The notes beneath the pieces were generated by a model. The model had not been told where the DNA came from and made no database searches. It saw nothing but the letters and a program-made list of their open reading frames with translations. Below are positions 9,220 to 17,415 of a DNA stretch of 64,000 nt, one piece after another (the stretch's first letter is position 1; each line of letters starts with the position of its first letter). Both the position numbers and the translations under genes were made by a program. This DNA comes from Leptothrix cholodnii SP-6 (lineage in GTDB: Bacteria > Pseudomonadota > Gammaproteobacteria > Burkholderiales > Burkholderiaceae_C): positions 3,584,001 through 3,648,000 of the forward strand of contig NC_010524.1 of the NCBI RefSeq assembly GCF_000019785.1. The letters run 5' to 3'.

Positions 9220-9259
9220 GGTTGAAACAGCTCCTGGTTCGTGTCACGAAGAGGGATGG

Positions 9260-9293
9260 AAAAAGCGCGCGCCAGGGTCGCGCCCTGGCGCGC
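9260..9293 (-). terminator. Intrinsic terminator/attenuator between solute-binding gene and melA
   Basis: On the minus strand a hairpin with perfect 11-bp arms (GCGCGCCAGGG at 9267-9277 and its complement at 9283-9293, five-base loop) runs into five T residues (9264-9260). It lies inside the operon, after the solute-binding protein gene and before melA. Partial termination here would make the upstream transporter genes more abundant than melA and the lacI-like gene. Confidence 0.75.
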
Positions 9294-9356
9294 AAGGCCT
9301 GCACGGTGTCATGTCCGCGCAGGCGGCGGAGACATCGAGGGTCCGATCCGATCGGC

Positions 9357-10667
9357 TTACTTGAACAGTGCGTTGACCTGGCCGTTGGCGTCCTTCAACG
9401 CGGTCGCGGCCTGGGCCTTGCCACGCAGCACCGAGTCGATCGCGTTGAGCATCAGGTCGTTGACCTGCGAGCCGTTGTCGGCGATCGGCGCCAGGAAGGT
9501 CTTGCCCCTGGCCATCTCGAGGAAGGCCGAGTCGTCGATGCCCTTGGCCTTGTGCACCGCCGTCACCGTGTCCGGCAGGCCCTTGACGGCCGGGAACACC
9601 ACGCCGGCCTTGGCGACCACGCTCTGGCAGGCCTCGGAGCCCAGGTACTTGACCCACTTCCAGGCCTGCTCCTTGTTCTTGCTGCCGACCCAGATCGAAT
9701 CGGCCAGGCCGTTGAACATGGTGGCGCGCACGCCGGTCGGGCCCTTGGGCAGCGGCACCCAGGCGTAGCCGAACTTGGTGTTGGTGGCGAAGTGGTTGAT
9801 CATCCACGAGCCCTCGGGGATCATCGCTGCCTTGCCCGACATGAACATGCCGCCCGAGCCCAGCTTGCTGACGTCTTCGGCCGTGGCCGACACGCCCTTG
9901 CCCGGCAGGCCGGCGATGTACTGGATGGTCTCGGCCAGCCTGGCGTCGTCGTAGTAGAACTTGCCGGCCCAGGGCTTGTCCTGGAACTTGAAGCCGTTGC
10001 TGACCGCGAAGTGGCTCCACTCGGTCTGGCCCATCATGCCGCCGGCACCCGGGTTCTGGTAGCCGTAGGTGGCGACCTTGCTCTTGTCGAACTTGGGGCT
10101 GAGCGCGTTGTTGCCGTTGGCGTCGATCGTCAGCTTCTTGACGATCTGCTCGAAGGTGCCGCCGTCCTTCGGGTTCCACGTCATGTTGTTCAACTCGGCC
10201 AGCGTCACGCCGGCCTTCTTGGCCACGTCCATGTTGACGATGAAGGCGATGGTGTCCCAGTCTTTCGGCAGGCCGTACTGCTTGCCGTCACGGCCCCAGA
10301 TGTCGAACAGGCCGTTGGCGTAGATGTCGGTCTTGACCTTGTCGCGGGCAATCAGCGGGGCCAGGTCGACCAGCTGGTTGTTCTTGGCGAACTCGGGGTA
10401 CTTGGCCAGGTGGTTGGTGAACACGTCGGGCGCGGTGCCCGAGATGAAGCCGGTCGAGATGCCGGTCCAGTACTCGTCCCAGCCCTGCTGGCTGATCTTG
10501 ATCTTGATGTCGGGGTTGGCGCGCTCGAAGTCGCTGGCGCACTGCTGGTAGGCCGGGCGCTGGCCCGAGTCCCACAGCACGTACTTGACGTCGACGGCGT
10601 GGGCGGCGCCGGCGGCGGCGAGCAGCGCGGCGGCGGACAGGATGTGGCGGCGGATGGTCATGGACAT
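9357..10667 (-). CDS. ABC sugar transporter, periplasmic solute-binding protein
   Basis: 436 residues, family 1 extracellular solute-binding protein. A signal peptide (MSMTIRRHILSAAALLAAAGAAHA) precedes VDVKYVLWDSGQRPAYQQCASDF, the usual start of carbohydrate-binding proteins of the MalE/UgpB group. Internal landmarks include GTAPDVFTNHLAKYPEF, YGLPKDWDTIAF and GKAAMIPEGSWMI. It captures an oligosaccharide in the periplasm and hands it to the two permeases encoded just upstream. The ribosome site GAGGAG lies immediately before the ATG at 10667. Unusually, the binding protein is the third gene after both permeases, and a terminator hairpin follows it. The linked glycosidases suggest an alpha- or beta-galactoside substrate. 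Confidence 0.93.
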   Translation of the reverse strand: MSMTIRRHILSAAALLAAAGAAHAVDVKYVLWDSGQRPAYQQCASDFERANPDIKIKISQQGWDEYWTGISTGFISGTAPDVFTNHLAKYPEFAKNNQLVDLAPLIARDKVKTDIYANGLFDIWGRDGKQYGLPKDWDTIAFIVNMDVAKKAGVTLAELNNMTWNPKDGGTFEQIVKKLTIDANGNNALSPKFDKSKVATYGYQNPGAGGMMGQTEWSHFAVSNGFKFQDKPWAGKFYYDDARLAETIQYIAGLPGKGVSATAEDVSKLGSGGMFMSGKAAMIPEGSWMINHFATNTKFGYAWVPLPKGPTGVRATMFNGLADSIWVGSKNKEQAWKWVKYLGSEACQSVVAKAGVVFPAVKGLPDTVTAVHKAKGIDDSAFLEMARGKTFLAPIADNGSQVNDLMLNAIDSVLRGKAQAATALKDANGQVNALFK

Positions 10668-10715
10668 GTCTCCTCTACGGGGTGGAAGGCGCGATGCGCT
10701 GGGAACAAACGGAAT

Positions 10716-11642
10716 TCACTTGCTGCCGCTGAACTGCACGGACTCGACAACGCGGCGGCCGAAGATCACCAGCAGCGCCAGCGTCGGCAGGATGGTCAGC
10801 GCGGTGGCCGCCATCAGGCCGGTCCAGTCGGGCTGGCCTTGCGGGGTCTGCGACTTGAAGCTCTGCAGCGCCACGGTCAGCACCTGCATCTCCTCGTCCT
10901 TGGCGACCAGGAAGGGCCAGAAGAACTCGTTCCACATGTTGATGCCCTGCAGGATCGCGATGGTGGCGATCGGCGTGGCCGCCAGCGGCAGCACCACGGT
11001 CCAGAAGATGCGCAGCGGCGAGGCACCTTCGAGCATCGCGGCCTCTTCGAGGTCACGCGGCACCGACATGAAGAACTGGCGCAGGAAGAAGATGCCGAAG
11101 GCCGAGAACAGGCAGAACGGCGCCACCATGCCGGCCAGCGTGTTGAGCCAGCCCAGGTCCTTGATCAGGATGAAGTTGGGGATGAAGGTGACGACGCCCG
11201 GGATCATCATCGATGCGACGAACAGCCCGAACAGCACGTCGCGGCCGGGGAAGCGCAAGCGGGCGAAGGCATAGGCGGCCATCGCGCTGGTGAGCACCTG
11301 GCAGACCACGACGATGGCGGTGAACAGCAGCGAGTTGGTCAGCGCGCGCATGAAATGGATCTCGGCGCCCGAGCCGCCGTGCGCCATCGCCTGCTCGGGG
11401 CTCAGCAGCCCGAGCACGCGCTGGAAGTGCGCCAGCGTCGGCTGATCCGGCATCAGCTGCGCGCTCTGCGTGAACAGGTCGGCCGATGGCGTGAGCGCGG
11501 TCTTGAGCACCAGCCACAGCGGCGCCACCGTGACGAACAGCATCAGGCCGAGGATGGCCCAGGCCAGCAGGCGCGAGGACGAGACGCGGCGTGCGCGCAC
11601 CGAGGCGCTGGGCACGACGGCGGTGGGAAGGGCGGCGGACAT
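10716..11642 (-). CDS. ABC sugar transporter permease, MalG type
   Basis: 308 residues with six predicted membrane helices. The first is LLAWAILGLMLFVTVAPLWLVL. A long periplasmic loop after it includes the low-conservation segment HGGSGAEIHFMRALTNS. The EAA motif that contacts the ATPase reads EEAAMLEGASPLRIFWTVVLPL. It forms the membrane channel with the MalF-type permease encoded just upstream. The start ATG at 11642 follows an AAGGA site. The apparent long open frame further upstream overlaps the malF-type gene and is a shadow. The powering ATPase is encoded separately at 14175. Confidence 0.93.
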   Translation of the reverse strand: MSAALPTAVVPSASVRARRVSSSRLLAWAILGLMLFVTVAPLWLVLKTALTPSADLFTQSAQLMPDQPTLAHFQRVLGLLSPEQAMAHGGSGAEIHFMRALTNSLLFTAIVVVCQVLTSAMAAYAFARLRFPGRDVLFGLFVASMMIPGVVTFIPNFILIKDLGWLNTLAGMVAPFCLFSAFGIFFLRQFFMSVPRDLEEAAMLEGASPLRIFWTVVLPLAATPIATIAILQGINMWNEFFWPFLVAKDEEMQVLTVALQSFKSQTPQGQPDWTGLMAATALTILPTLALLVIFGRRVVESVQFSGSK

Positions 11643-11725
11643 GGCGGGTTCCTTCAAACGATGAATGCGGTGGAGCAACGACGCGGTGAAGCAGCGGCGC
11701 GGGGTGGCTCGGTGCGTGAGCCAGG

Positions 11726-12679
11726 TCAGGCCAGGTCGTTCTCGTTCGAACGCATGATGCGCATCTGCACGATGGTGTAGAGCACCATCACCATGCCCAG
11801 CGTCAGCGACATCGCCGAGGCGTAGCCCATCTTGTAGAAGCCGAAGGCGTTCTGCACGATGTAGTGCACGATCACCCGGGTCGATTCGAGCGGCCCGCCG
11901 TTGGTGGCCACCGCCACGGTGTCGAAGATCTGGAACGAACCCGTCACGCTGGTGACCAGCACGAACACCATCACCGGGCGCAGCAGCGGCAGCGTGATGC
12001 GGCGGAACATCTGCCACTCGCTGGCGCCCTCGAGCGAGGCGGCCTCGTACAGATAGCGCGGAATGCCCTGCAGCCCGGCCAGGAACAGCAGCGCGCACAG
12101 GCCCATGTGGCGCCAGATGTTGACCGCGGCGACCGTGATCAGCGCCTCGTCGGGGCTGGCGAAAAACGGGTGGCGGCTCATGCCGAGAAAGGTGATCAGG
12201 TGATTGACGCCGCCCAGCAGCGGATCGAGCAGCCAGACCCACATCAGCGCCACCAGCACGTTCGACAGCAGGTAGGGCAGCAGCACCACCGACTTGACGA
12301 ACAGCGAGCGCGTCAGCCGGTCCATCGCCACCGCCAGGAACAGCCCGAGCACGATTTGCAGCGGGATGTTCAGGACCACGTAGTAGAGCGACAGCTTCAT
12401 GCCGTGCCAGAACTTGCCGTCCTGGATCATCTTGGCGTAGTTGGCCCAGCCGACCGGCTTGGGCTCGCTCAGCAGGTTCCAGTCGGTGAAGCTGATCTCC
12501 AGCGCGCGCAGCGTCGGCATCGCATAGAACAGCACGAAGCCGATCAGCGCCGGCAGCACCAGCAGCCAACCGGTGGTGGTCTCCAGCCGGCGCAGCGGCC
12601 CGAAGGCGTGCTTGAACGCCGCCCAGCCACGCCGGCGCGGCGCAAGGTCGAACGGGACAGGAACAACAGGATCGGACAT
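11726..12679 (-). CDS. ABC sugar transporter permease, MalF type (first gene of operon)
   Basis: 317 residues. After a cytoplasmic N-terminus the first helix is GWLLVLPALIGFVLFYAMPT, followed by the family segment EISFTDWNLL. The EAA motif reads YEAASLEGASEWQMFRRITLPLL (read as two parts around the conserved Gly). It pairs with the MalG-type permease. I chose the ATG at 12679 (MSDPVVPVPFD); an upstream in-frame ATG at 12805 would place the promoter and operator region inside the gene. The palindrome CTAACTCGAGTTAG lies 26 bases before this start. The gene opens a five-gene leftward unit ending in the lacI-like sensor gene. Confidence 0.92.
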   Translation of the reverse strand: MSDPVVPVPFDLAPRRRGWAAFKHAFGPLRRLETTTGWLLVLPALIGFVLFYAMPTLRALEISFTDWNLLSEPKPVGWANYAKMIQDGKFWHGMKLSLYYVVLNIPLQIVLGLFLAVAMDRLTRSLFVKSVVLLPYLLSNVLVALMWVWLLDPLLGGVNHLITFLGMSRHPFFASPDEALITVAAVNIWRHMGLCALLFLAGLQGIPRYLYEAASLEGASEWQMFRRITLPLLRPVMVFVLVTSVTGSFQIFDTVAVATNGGPLESTRVIVHYIVQNAFGFYKMGYASAMSLTLGMVMVLYTIVQMRIMRSNENDLA

Positions 12680-12704
12680 GGTGGGCAGCCTTCGTCTCGA
12701 GCAA

Positions 12705-12718
12705 CTAACTCGAGTTAG
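12705..12718. promoter_or_regulatory. Candidate LacI operator, perfect 14-bp palindrome (site 2)
   Basis: CTAACTCGAGTTAG is a perfect palindrome centred on CG, as LacI-family operators are. It is 26 bases before the start of the first permease gene and matches 13 of 14 positions of the site at 5210-5223 by the tonB operon. Confidence 0.7.
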
Positions 12719-12758
12719 GAGCCGATCATAGGAATCCGGCCCGATCATCAACACGGTG

Positions 12759-12790
12759 TTTTCACTGATATCAGCAAATTTTATTAGCAG
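12759..12790. promoter_or_regulatory. Repeated AT-rich regulatory element, copy A
   Basis: An AT-rich island in a GC-rich chromosome, between the divergent permease and lacI genes. It begins TTTTCACTGATATCAGC and ends TTATTAGCAG, and holds the palindrome CTGATATCAG (12765-12774). A closely similar element is at 14070-14104 in front of the ATPase gene, and a short relative GTTTACTGATAATCAGC starts at 12836 just before the lacI gene. It is a likely operator or promoter element for the regulator at 12920. Confidence 0.55.
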
Positions 12791-12835
12791 CCAATCTGCC
12801 GTCATGCCGTCCGCATGGGTCGAAACCGGAACCTT

Positions 12836-12852
12836 GTTTACTGATAATCAGC
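12836..12852. promoter_or_regulatory. Palindromic element upstream of lacI-type gene
   Basis: GTTTACTGATAATCAGC contains the 11-base palindrome CTGATAATCAG (12841-12851), about 70 bases before the lacI-type start at 12920. It resembles the CTGATATCAG core of the element at 12759-12790, suggesting autoregulation. Confidence 0.45.
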
Positions 12853-12919
12853 ACCGACCGCCCACCGCGGGCGTCGAACCCCGACACAACAACCCGACCC
12901 GGACCCGTCGCACCCCACC

Positions 12920-13999
12920 GTGAGCACCCGCAAAGCCCCCTCCCCGCCCGAGCGCCGCCCGACCATGACCGATGTCGCCAAGGCCGCCGGCGTGTCGCAG
13001 TCGACGGTCTCGATGGTGCTCAACAACATGAGCGGCGCACGCCTGTCGGACACCACCCGCGCCAAGGTGCTGAGCGTGGCCGTCGAGCTGGGCTACCGCC
13101 TGCCGCGGCGCGAAAGCGCCGACATCGCCCCCCGCAGCGCCGAGGCACCCGGCCCGCGCCGCAACCTGATCGGCTACCTGGTCGACGAGATCTCGACCAG
13201 CCCGCACCCGGTGGTGAGCGTCGACGGCGCGCGCGACGCGGCCTGGGAGCACGACTGCGTCGTCAGCGTCTGCGTGACGCGCAGCAACGCCGACCAGGAG
13301 GCCGCCGCGATCGCCGCGCTGAAGGCCCATCCGCAGCTGCTGGGCGTCGTCTACTCGACCATCTTCACCCGCGCCGCTACGCTGCCCGAGGCGCTGCGCG
13401 ACGTGCCCACCGTGCTGCTGAACTGCCACGATGAACACAGCAAATTGCCCACCATCGTGCCCGGCGAAGTGGCCGGCGGCCATGCCGGCACCGACCACCT
13501 GATCGCGGCCGGCCACAGCCGCATCGGCTTCATCAACGGCGAGCCCTGGATGGAGGCCGCGAAAGACCGCCTGAAGGGCTACCGCCGCGCACTCGCCACC
13601 GCCGACCTGCCGTTCGACCCCGCGCTGGTGCGCGACGGCGACTGGATGAGCGGCGGTGGCTTCGACGGCACGCTGGCGCTGATGGCGCTGCCGCGCCCGC
13701 CGACCGCGATCTTCTGCGCCAACGACCTGATGGCGCTGGGCGCGCTCGAAGCCCTGGCGCAGCTCGGCAAGAAGGTGCCGGCCGACGTGTCGGTGCTGGG
13801 CTACGACGACCAGGAAATCTCGCGCCACACCCACCCGCCGCTGACGACGATGGTGCTGCCCAACTACGAGATGGGCCGCGCCGCCGTCGAGGCCCTGCTG
13901 GCCGAGGCCGCGCTGGCACCCGAGCAGCGCGGCAGCCGCCGCTCGCTGATCAAGATCGACTGCCCGCTGGTCGAGCGCGAGACCGTCAAGCGGCGCTGA
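12920..13999 (+). CDS. LacI-family transcriptional regulator (sugar ABC/galactoside operon)
   Basis: 359 residues from the GTG at 12920. The helix-turn-helix is at residues 16-36 (MTDVAKAAGVSQSTVSMVLNN), followed by the LacI hinge segment TRAKVLSVAVELGYRLPRRE. The effector domain includes LIGYLVDEISTSPHP, TVLLNCHDEHSKLPTIVPGE, GHSRIGFINGEPWMEA, IFCANDLMALGALEAL and DVSVLGYDDQEISRHTHPPL. No clear ribosome site precedes the GTG; the ATG at 12965 would start directly at the helix-turn-helix and is less likely. It is transcribed away from the ABC permease operon and towards the ATPase, GH42 and GH36 genes, and the AT-rich elements on both of its sides look like its binding sites. Confidence 0.93.
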   Translation: MSTRKAPSPPERRPTMTDVAKAAGVSQSTVSMVLNNMSGARLSDTTRAKVLSVAVELGYRLPRRESADIAPRSAEAPGPRRNLIGYLVDEISTSPHPVVSVDGARDAAWEHDCVVSVCVTRSNADQEAAAIAALKAHPQLLGVVYSTIFTRAATLPEALRDVPTVLLNCHDEHSKLPTIVPGEVAGGHAGTDHLIAAGHSRIGFINGEPWMEAAKDRLKGYRRALATADLPFDPALVRDGDWMSGGGFDGTLALMALPRPPTAIFCANDLMALGALEALAQLGKKVPADVSVLGYDDQEISRHTHPPLTTMVLPNYEMGRAAVEALLAEAALAPEQRGSRRSLIKIDCPLVERETVKRR

Positions 14000-14069
14000 G
14001 ACCCGTACCGACGCCGCCACGGCGCAGCCACCAACGCCGGCGCGGCCAGGCACGGCACGGCCGCAAGGG

Positions 14070-14104
14070 TTTTCACCAATTATCGCTAATATTATTATCA
14101 GCAG
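14070..14104. promoter_or_regulatory. Repeated AT-rich regulatory element, copy B
   Basis: AT-rich island between the lacI-type gene and the ATPase gene. It starts TTTTCACCAATTATCGC and ends TTATTATCAGCAG, matching the element at 12759-12790 along most of its length in the same orientation. It lies about 70 bases before the ATPase start and probably carries the promoter/operator of the rightward catabolic unit. Confidence 0.5.
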
Positions 14105-14174
14105 AATCAGCTCCATTCCGCAGCGGACTTGTCCCGTCCCTTCACCGCCCTCCCGCTGCAGCACTGGAGCCCGC

Positions 14175-15347
14175 ATGGCCAGCATCGAACTGAAATCCGT
14201 CTTCAAGGCCTACGGCGACAACCCGCCGGTGATCCGCGACGTGAACCTCAACATCCCGCAAGGCGAGTTCTGCGTCTTCGTGGGGCCCTCGGGCTGCGGC
14301 AAGTCGACCCTGCTGCGCATGATCGCGGGCCTGGAGGAGATCAGCGGCGGCGAGCTGCGCATCGGCGGCGCGCTGATGAACGACGTGCCGCCCGCGCACC
14401 GCGGGGTGGCGATGGTGTTCCAGACCTACGCGCTGTTCCCGCACATGTCGGTCTACGAGAACATGGCCTTCGGCCTCGGCCTGGCGAAGGTGGACAAGAA
14501 GATCATCGACGAGAAGGTGCGCGCCGCGGCCAAGGTGCTGCAGCTCGACGCGCTGCTCGACCGCAAGCCCAAGGCGCTGTCGGGCGGCCAGCGCCAGCGG
14601 GTGGCGATCGGCCGCGCCATCGTGCGCGAGCCGGGCGTCTTCCTGTTCGACGAGCCGCTGTCGAACCTGGATGCCGCACTGCGCGTGCAGACCCGCTTCG
14701 AGATCGCCAAGCTGCACCGCGACTTCGGCCGCGCATCCACCGTCTACGTAACCCACGACCAGGTCGAGGCGATGACGCTGGCCGACCGCATCCTGCTGCT
14801 CAACAGCGGCGAGGCGGTGCAGCGCGACGGCAGCGTGGCGCAGTGCGGCTCGCCGCTGGAGCTCTATCACCGGCCGAACAACCTGTTCGTGGCCGGCTTC
14901 ATCGGCAGCCCCAAGATGAACTTCCTGCGCGGCAAGCTGCGCAGCGCCACGCCCGATCAGGCCACCATCGAGCTGCACAGCGGCGAGGTGCTGCAGGCCG
15001 CCGTCGACGCACGCCGCCTGCAGAGCGGTGCGCCCGTCACGCTGGGCATCCGCCCCGAAGACACCCGCCTGGGCACCGACGAGCAGCACATCGTGCGGCC
15101 GGTGCAGTGGCAGGAGCGGCTGGGCGAGTCGACCTACCTCTACCTCGACGGTGGTGACGCCGAACACAGCCTGGCCACCGGCGGCGACGCGCTGGTCGCC
15201 AAGGCACCGGGCCATGTGCACGCGGTGTCGGGCCACCGACTGGCGATGGCGATACCCGCCCGCTCGGCCCACCTGTTCGACGAACACGGCCGCGCACTCG
15301 AACGGCTGATCCCCGACACCGACCTGCTGCTGCCCGAAGCGGCCTGA
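14175..15347 (+). CDS. ABC sugar transporter ATPase, MalK/UgpC/MsmK type
   Basis: 390 residues. Walker A is GPSGCGKST (about residues 37-45), the Q-loop VFQTYALFPHMSVYENMAFG, the signature ALSGGQRQRVAIGRA, Walker B VFLFDEPLSNLD and the switch His YVTHDQVEAMTLADR. A C-terminal regulatory TOBE-like domain (about 240-390) is the hallmark of MalK-type ATPases that power family 1 sugar importers. There are only two permeases and one binding protein in the window, all divergent from this gene, so it should complete that transporter. It may also serve other permeases, as MsmK does in other bacteria. GH42 follows after 24 bases. Confidence 0.94.
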   Translation: MASIELKSVFKAYGDNPPVIRDVNLNIPQGEFCVFVGPSGCGKSTLLRMIAGLEEISGGELRIGGALMNDVPPAHRGVAMVFQTYALFPHMSVYENMAFGLGLAKVDKKIIDEKVRAAAKVLQLDALLDRKPKALSGGQRQRVAIGRAIVREPGVFLFDEPLSNLDAALRVQTRFEIAKLHRDFGRASTVYVTHDQVEAMTLADRILLLNSGEAVQRDGSVAQCGSPLELYHRPNNLFVAGFIGSPKMNFLRGKLRSATPDQATIELHSGEVLQAAVDARRLQSGAPVTLGIRPEDTRLGTDEQHIVRPVQWQERLGESTYLYLDGGDAEHSLATGGDALVAKAPGHVHAVSGHRLAMAIPARSAHLFDEHGRALERLIPDTDLLLPEAA

Positions 15348-15371
15348 GGCGACCCGAGTCGGAGAAACGCC

Positions 15372-17393
15372 ATGCAACTGGGCGTCTGCTACTACCCCGA
15401 ACACTGGCCGCCATCCGGGTGGGCCGATGACGCGCAGCGCATGCGCGCGATGGGCATCAGCTGGGTGCGCATCGCCGAGTTCGCCTGGAGCCGCATCGAA
15501 CCGTCGCCGGGCGTGTTCGACTGGGCCTGGCTCGATGAAGCGATCGAGACGCTGCACGCGCAGGGCCTGAAGGTCGTGATGTGCACGCCCACCGCCACGC
15601 CGCCGAAGTGGCTGGTGGACACGATGCCGGACATGCTCGCGATCGACGCCCACGGCCAACCGCGCGGCTTCGGCTCGCGCCGGCATTACTGCTTCTCGCA
15701 CGCCGGCTACCGGGCCGAGTCGCGCCGCATCAGTCGCGCAGTGGCCGAACGCTACGGTCAACACCCAGCCGTGGCCGCCTGGCAGACCGACAACGAATAC
15801 GGCTGCCACGACACGGTGTTGAGTTATTCGGCCGCCGCCAAGGCCGGTTTCCGCCGCTGGCTGCAGGCGCGTTACGGCGACATCGCCGCGCTCAACACGG
15901 CCTGGGGCACGGTGTTCTGGAGCATGGAATACCGCTCGTTCGATCAGATCGACGCGCCGGTCGGCACCGTCACCGAGGCGCATCCGGCGCACCGGCTCGA
16001 CTGGCGCCGCTTCGCCTCCGACGAGGTGCGAGCCTTCAACCGCGAGCAGGTCGAGATCCTGCGCGAGCTGTCGCCTGCTCGGCCGGTGTCGCACAACTTC
16101 ATGGGCTTCTTCACCGAGTTCGACCACCACGACGTGGCCGCCGATCTCGACATCGCCACCTGGGACAGCTACCCGCTCGGCTTCACGCAGAACTTCTTCC
16201 TCTCGGCCGACGAGAAGGCGCGTTACGCCCGCGTCGGCCACCCGGACATCCCGGGCTTTCACCACGACCTGTATCGCGGCATGTGCGCCAGCACGCGCGC
16301 CGATGCGCCTGCCCACGGCCGCTGGTGGGTGATGGAGCAGCAGCCCGGCCCGGTCAACTGGGCGAGCTGGAACACCGCGCCGCATGACGGCATGGTGCGG
16401 CTGTGGAGCTGGCAGGCGTTCGCGCACGGCGCAGAGGTGGTGAGCTACTTCCGCTGGCGCCAGGCGCCGTTTGCGCAGGAGCAGATGCACACCGGCTTGC
16501 ACCGGCCGGACCGCAGTGTCGACCAGGGCGGCGTCGAAGCCGCACAGGTCGGCGCCGAGTTGCAGGCGCTGTCCACGCAGATGGATTTGAACGCGCAAGG
16601 CATCGTCAACCGCGTCGCGCTGGTGTTCGACTACGACAGCTTGTGGATGGCGCAGATCCAGCCGCAGGGCGCCGACTACAACCCGCTGGAGCTGCAGTTC
16701 CGCGTCTACAGCGCGCTGCGCCAGCTGGGGCTGGATGTCGACATCGTGAGCCCGAACGCCGCGCTGGCCGGCTACGCGCTGATCGTGCTGCCGGTGCAGT
16801 TGCATGCGTCAGCCGCGCTGGTGAAGGCGCTCACGCAAGCCGCAGCAGCCGGCGCGCAGATCGTGCTCGGCCCACGTGCCGGCGCCAAGACCGAGGTGCT
16901 GGCGATACCCGAGAACCTCGCGCCCGGCGCCTTGAGCGCGCTGGCCGGCGTGCAGGTGCTGCGGGTGGCATCGCTGCCGCCGGGCGTGCAGGCGGTGATC
17001 CGCTTCGAGGGCGATGCAGGTTCAGTCGCCACGGCCCAGCGCTGGCGCGAGGACCTCGCGCTGACGGGCGCGCAGGCCGAGGCGCTGTTCGACGACGACG
17101 GCCGCGCCGCCGTCACGCGACTGGGCAGCTTGCGCTACGTCGCCGGCTGGCTCGACGCCGACGGCTGGCGGCAACTTCTGATGCGCGCGGCCACCGACGC
17201 CGGCCTGTCGCCGCAGCCGCTGCCCGCCGACCTGCGCGTCAGCCGCATCGGCGGCCTGCTGCTGGCCTGCAACTTCTCGGATCGCACGCTGGCCTACACG
17301 CCGACGTCGACGCCCTCGTCCTCTTCGGCCGCGCCCCTGCTGGGCTCGGCAACGCTCGCGCCGCGGGGCATCGCCCTGTGGCACCTGAACTGA
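15372..17393 (+). CDS. Family GH42 beta-galactosidase
   Basis: 673 residues, normal for GH42. The N-terminus QLGVCYYPEHWP is the family hallmark, followed by a TIM barrel. The acid/base Glu is in AAWQTDNEYGC (E142) and the nucleophile in RWWVMEQQPGPVNW (E322). A trimerisation-type domain follows (from about 400, LVFDYDSLWMAQIQPQG), then a small C-terminal beta domain. There is no signal peptide, so it acts in the cytoplasm on imported beta-galactosides such as galacto-oligosaccharides or lactose and yields galactose for galK. GGAGAAACGCC precedes the ATG at 15372. It lies in a rightward run with GH36 and the gal genes. Confidence 0.95.
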   Translation: MQLGVCYYPEHWPPSGWADDAQRMRAMGISWVRIAEFAWSRIEPSPGVFDWAWLDEAIETLHAQGLKVVMCTPTATPPKWLVDTMPDMLAIDAHGQPRGFGSRRHYCFSHAGYRAESRRISRAVAERYGQHPAVAAWQTDNEYGCHDTVLSYSAAAKAGFRRWLQARYGDIAALNTAWGTVFWSMEYRSFDQIDAPVGTVTEAHPAHRLDWRRFASDEVRAFNREQVEILRELSPARPVSHNFMGFFTEFDHHDVAADLDIATWDSYPLGFTQNFFLSADEKARYARVGHPDIPGFHHDLYRGMCASTRADAPAHGRWWVMEQQPGPVNWASWNTAPHDGMVRLWSWQAFAHGAEVVSYFRWRQAPFAQEQMHTGLHRPDRSVDQGGVEAAQVGAELQALSTQMDLNAQGIVNRVALVFDYDSLWMAQIQPQGADYNPLELQFRVYSALRQLGLDVDIVSPNAALAGYALIVLPVQLHASAALVKALTQAAAAGAQIVLGPRAGAKTEVLAIPENLAPGALSALAGVQVLRVASLPPGVQAVIRFEGDAGSVATAQRWREDLALTGAQAEALFDDDGRAAVTRLGSLRYVAGWLDADGWRQLLMRAATDAGLSPQPLPADLRVSRIGGLLLACNFSDRTLAYTPTSTPSSSSAAPLLGSATLAPRGIALWHLN

Positions 17394-17415
17394 ACCGCCT
17401 CTTCTCAAGCCGCTC

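Noticed and set aside
9222..11780. 852-codon open frame on the plus strand antisense to the binding protein and permease genes
   Set aside because: It is rich in His, Arg, Gly and Val with no family motif, a typical antisense shadow in GC-rich DNA; the minus-strand genes have clear motifs and ribosome sites.
12680..12805. In-frame ATG at 12805 as start of the MalF-type permease
   Set aside because: It would place the operator palindrome and the AT-rich promoter element inside the gene; MSDPVVPV at 12679 fits the family N-terminus.
14142..16805. 887-codon minus-strand frame opposite the ATPase and GH42 genes
   Set aside because: Composition is Val/Ala/His/Arg/Gln shadow and it runs antisense through intact Walker and catalytic motifs of the plus-strand genes.
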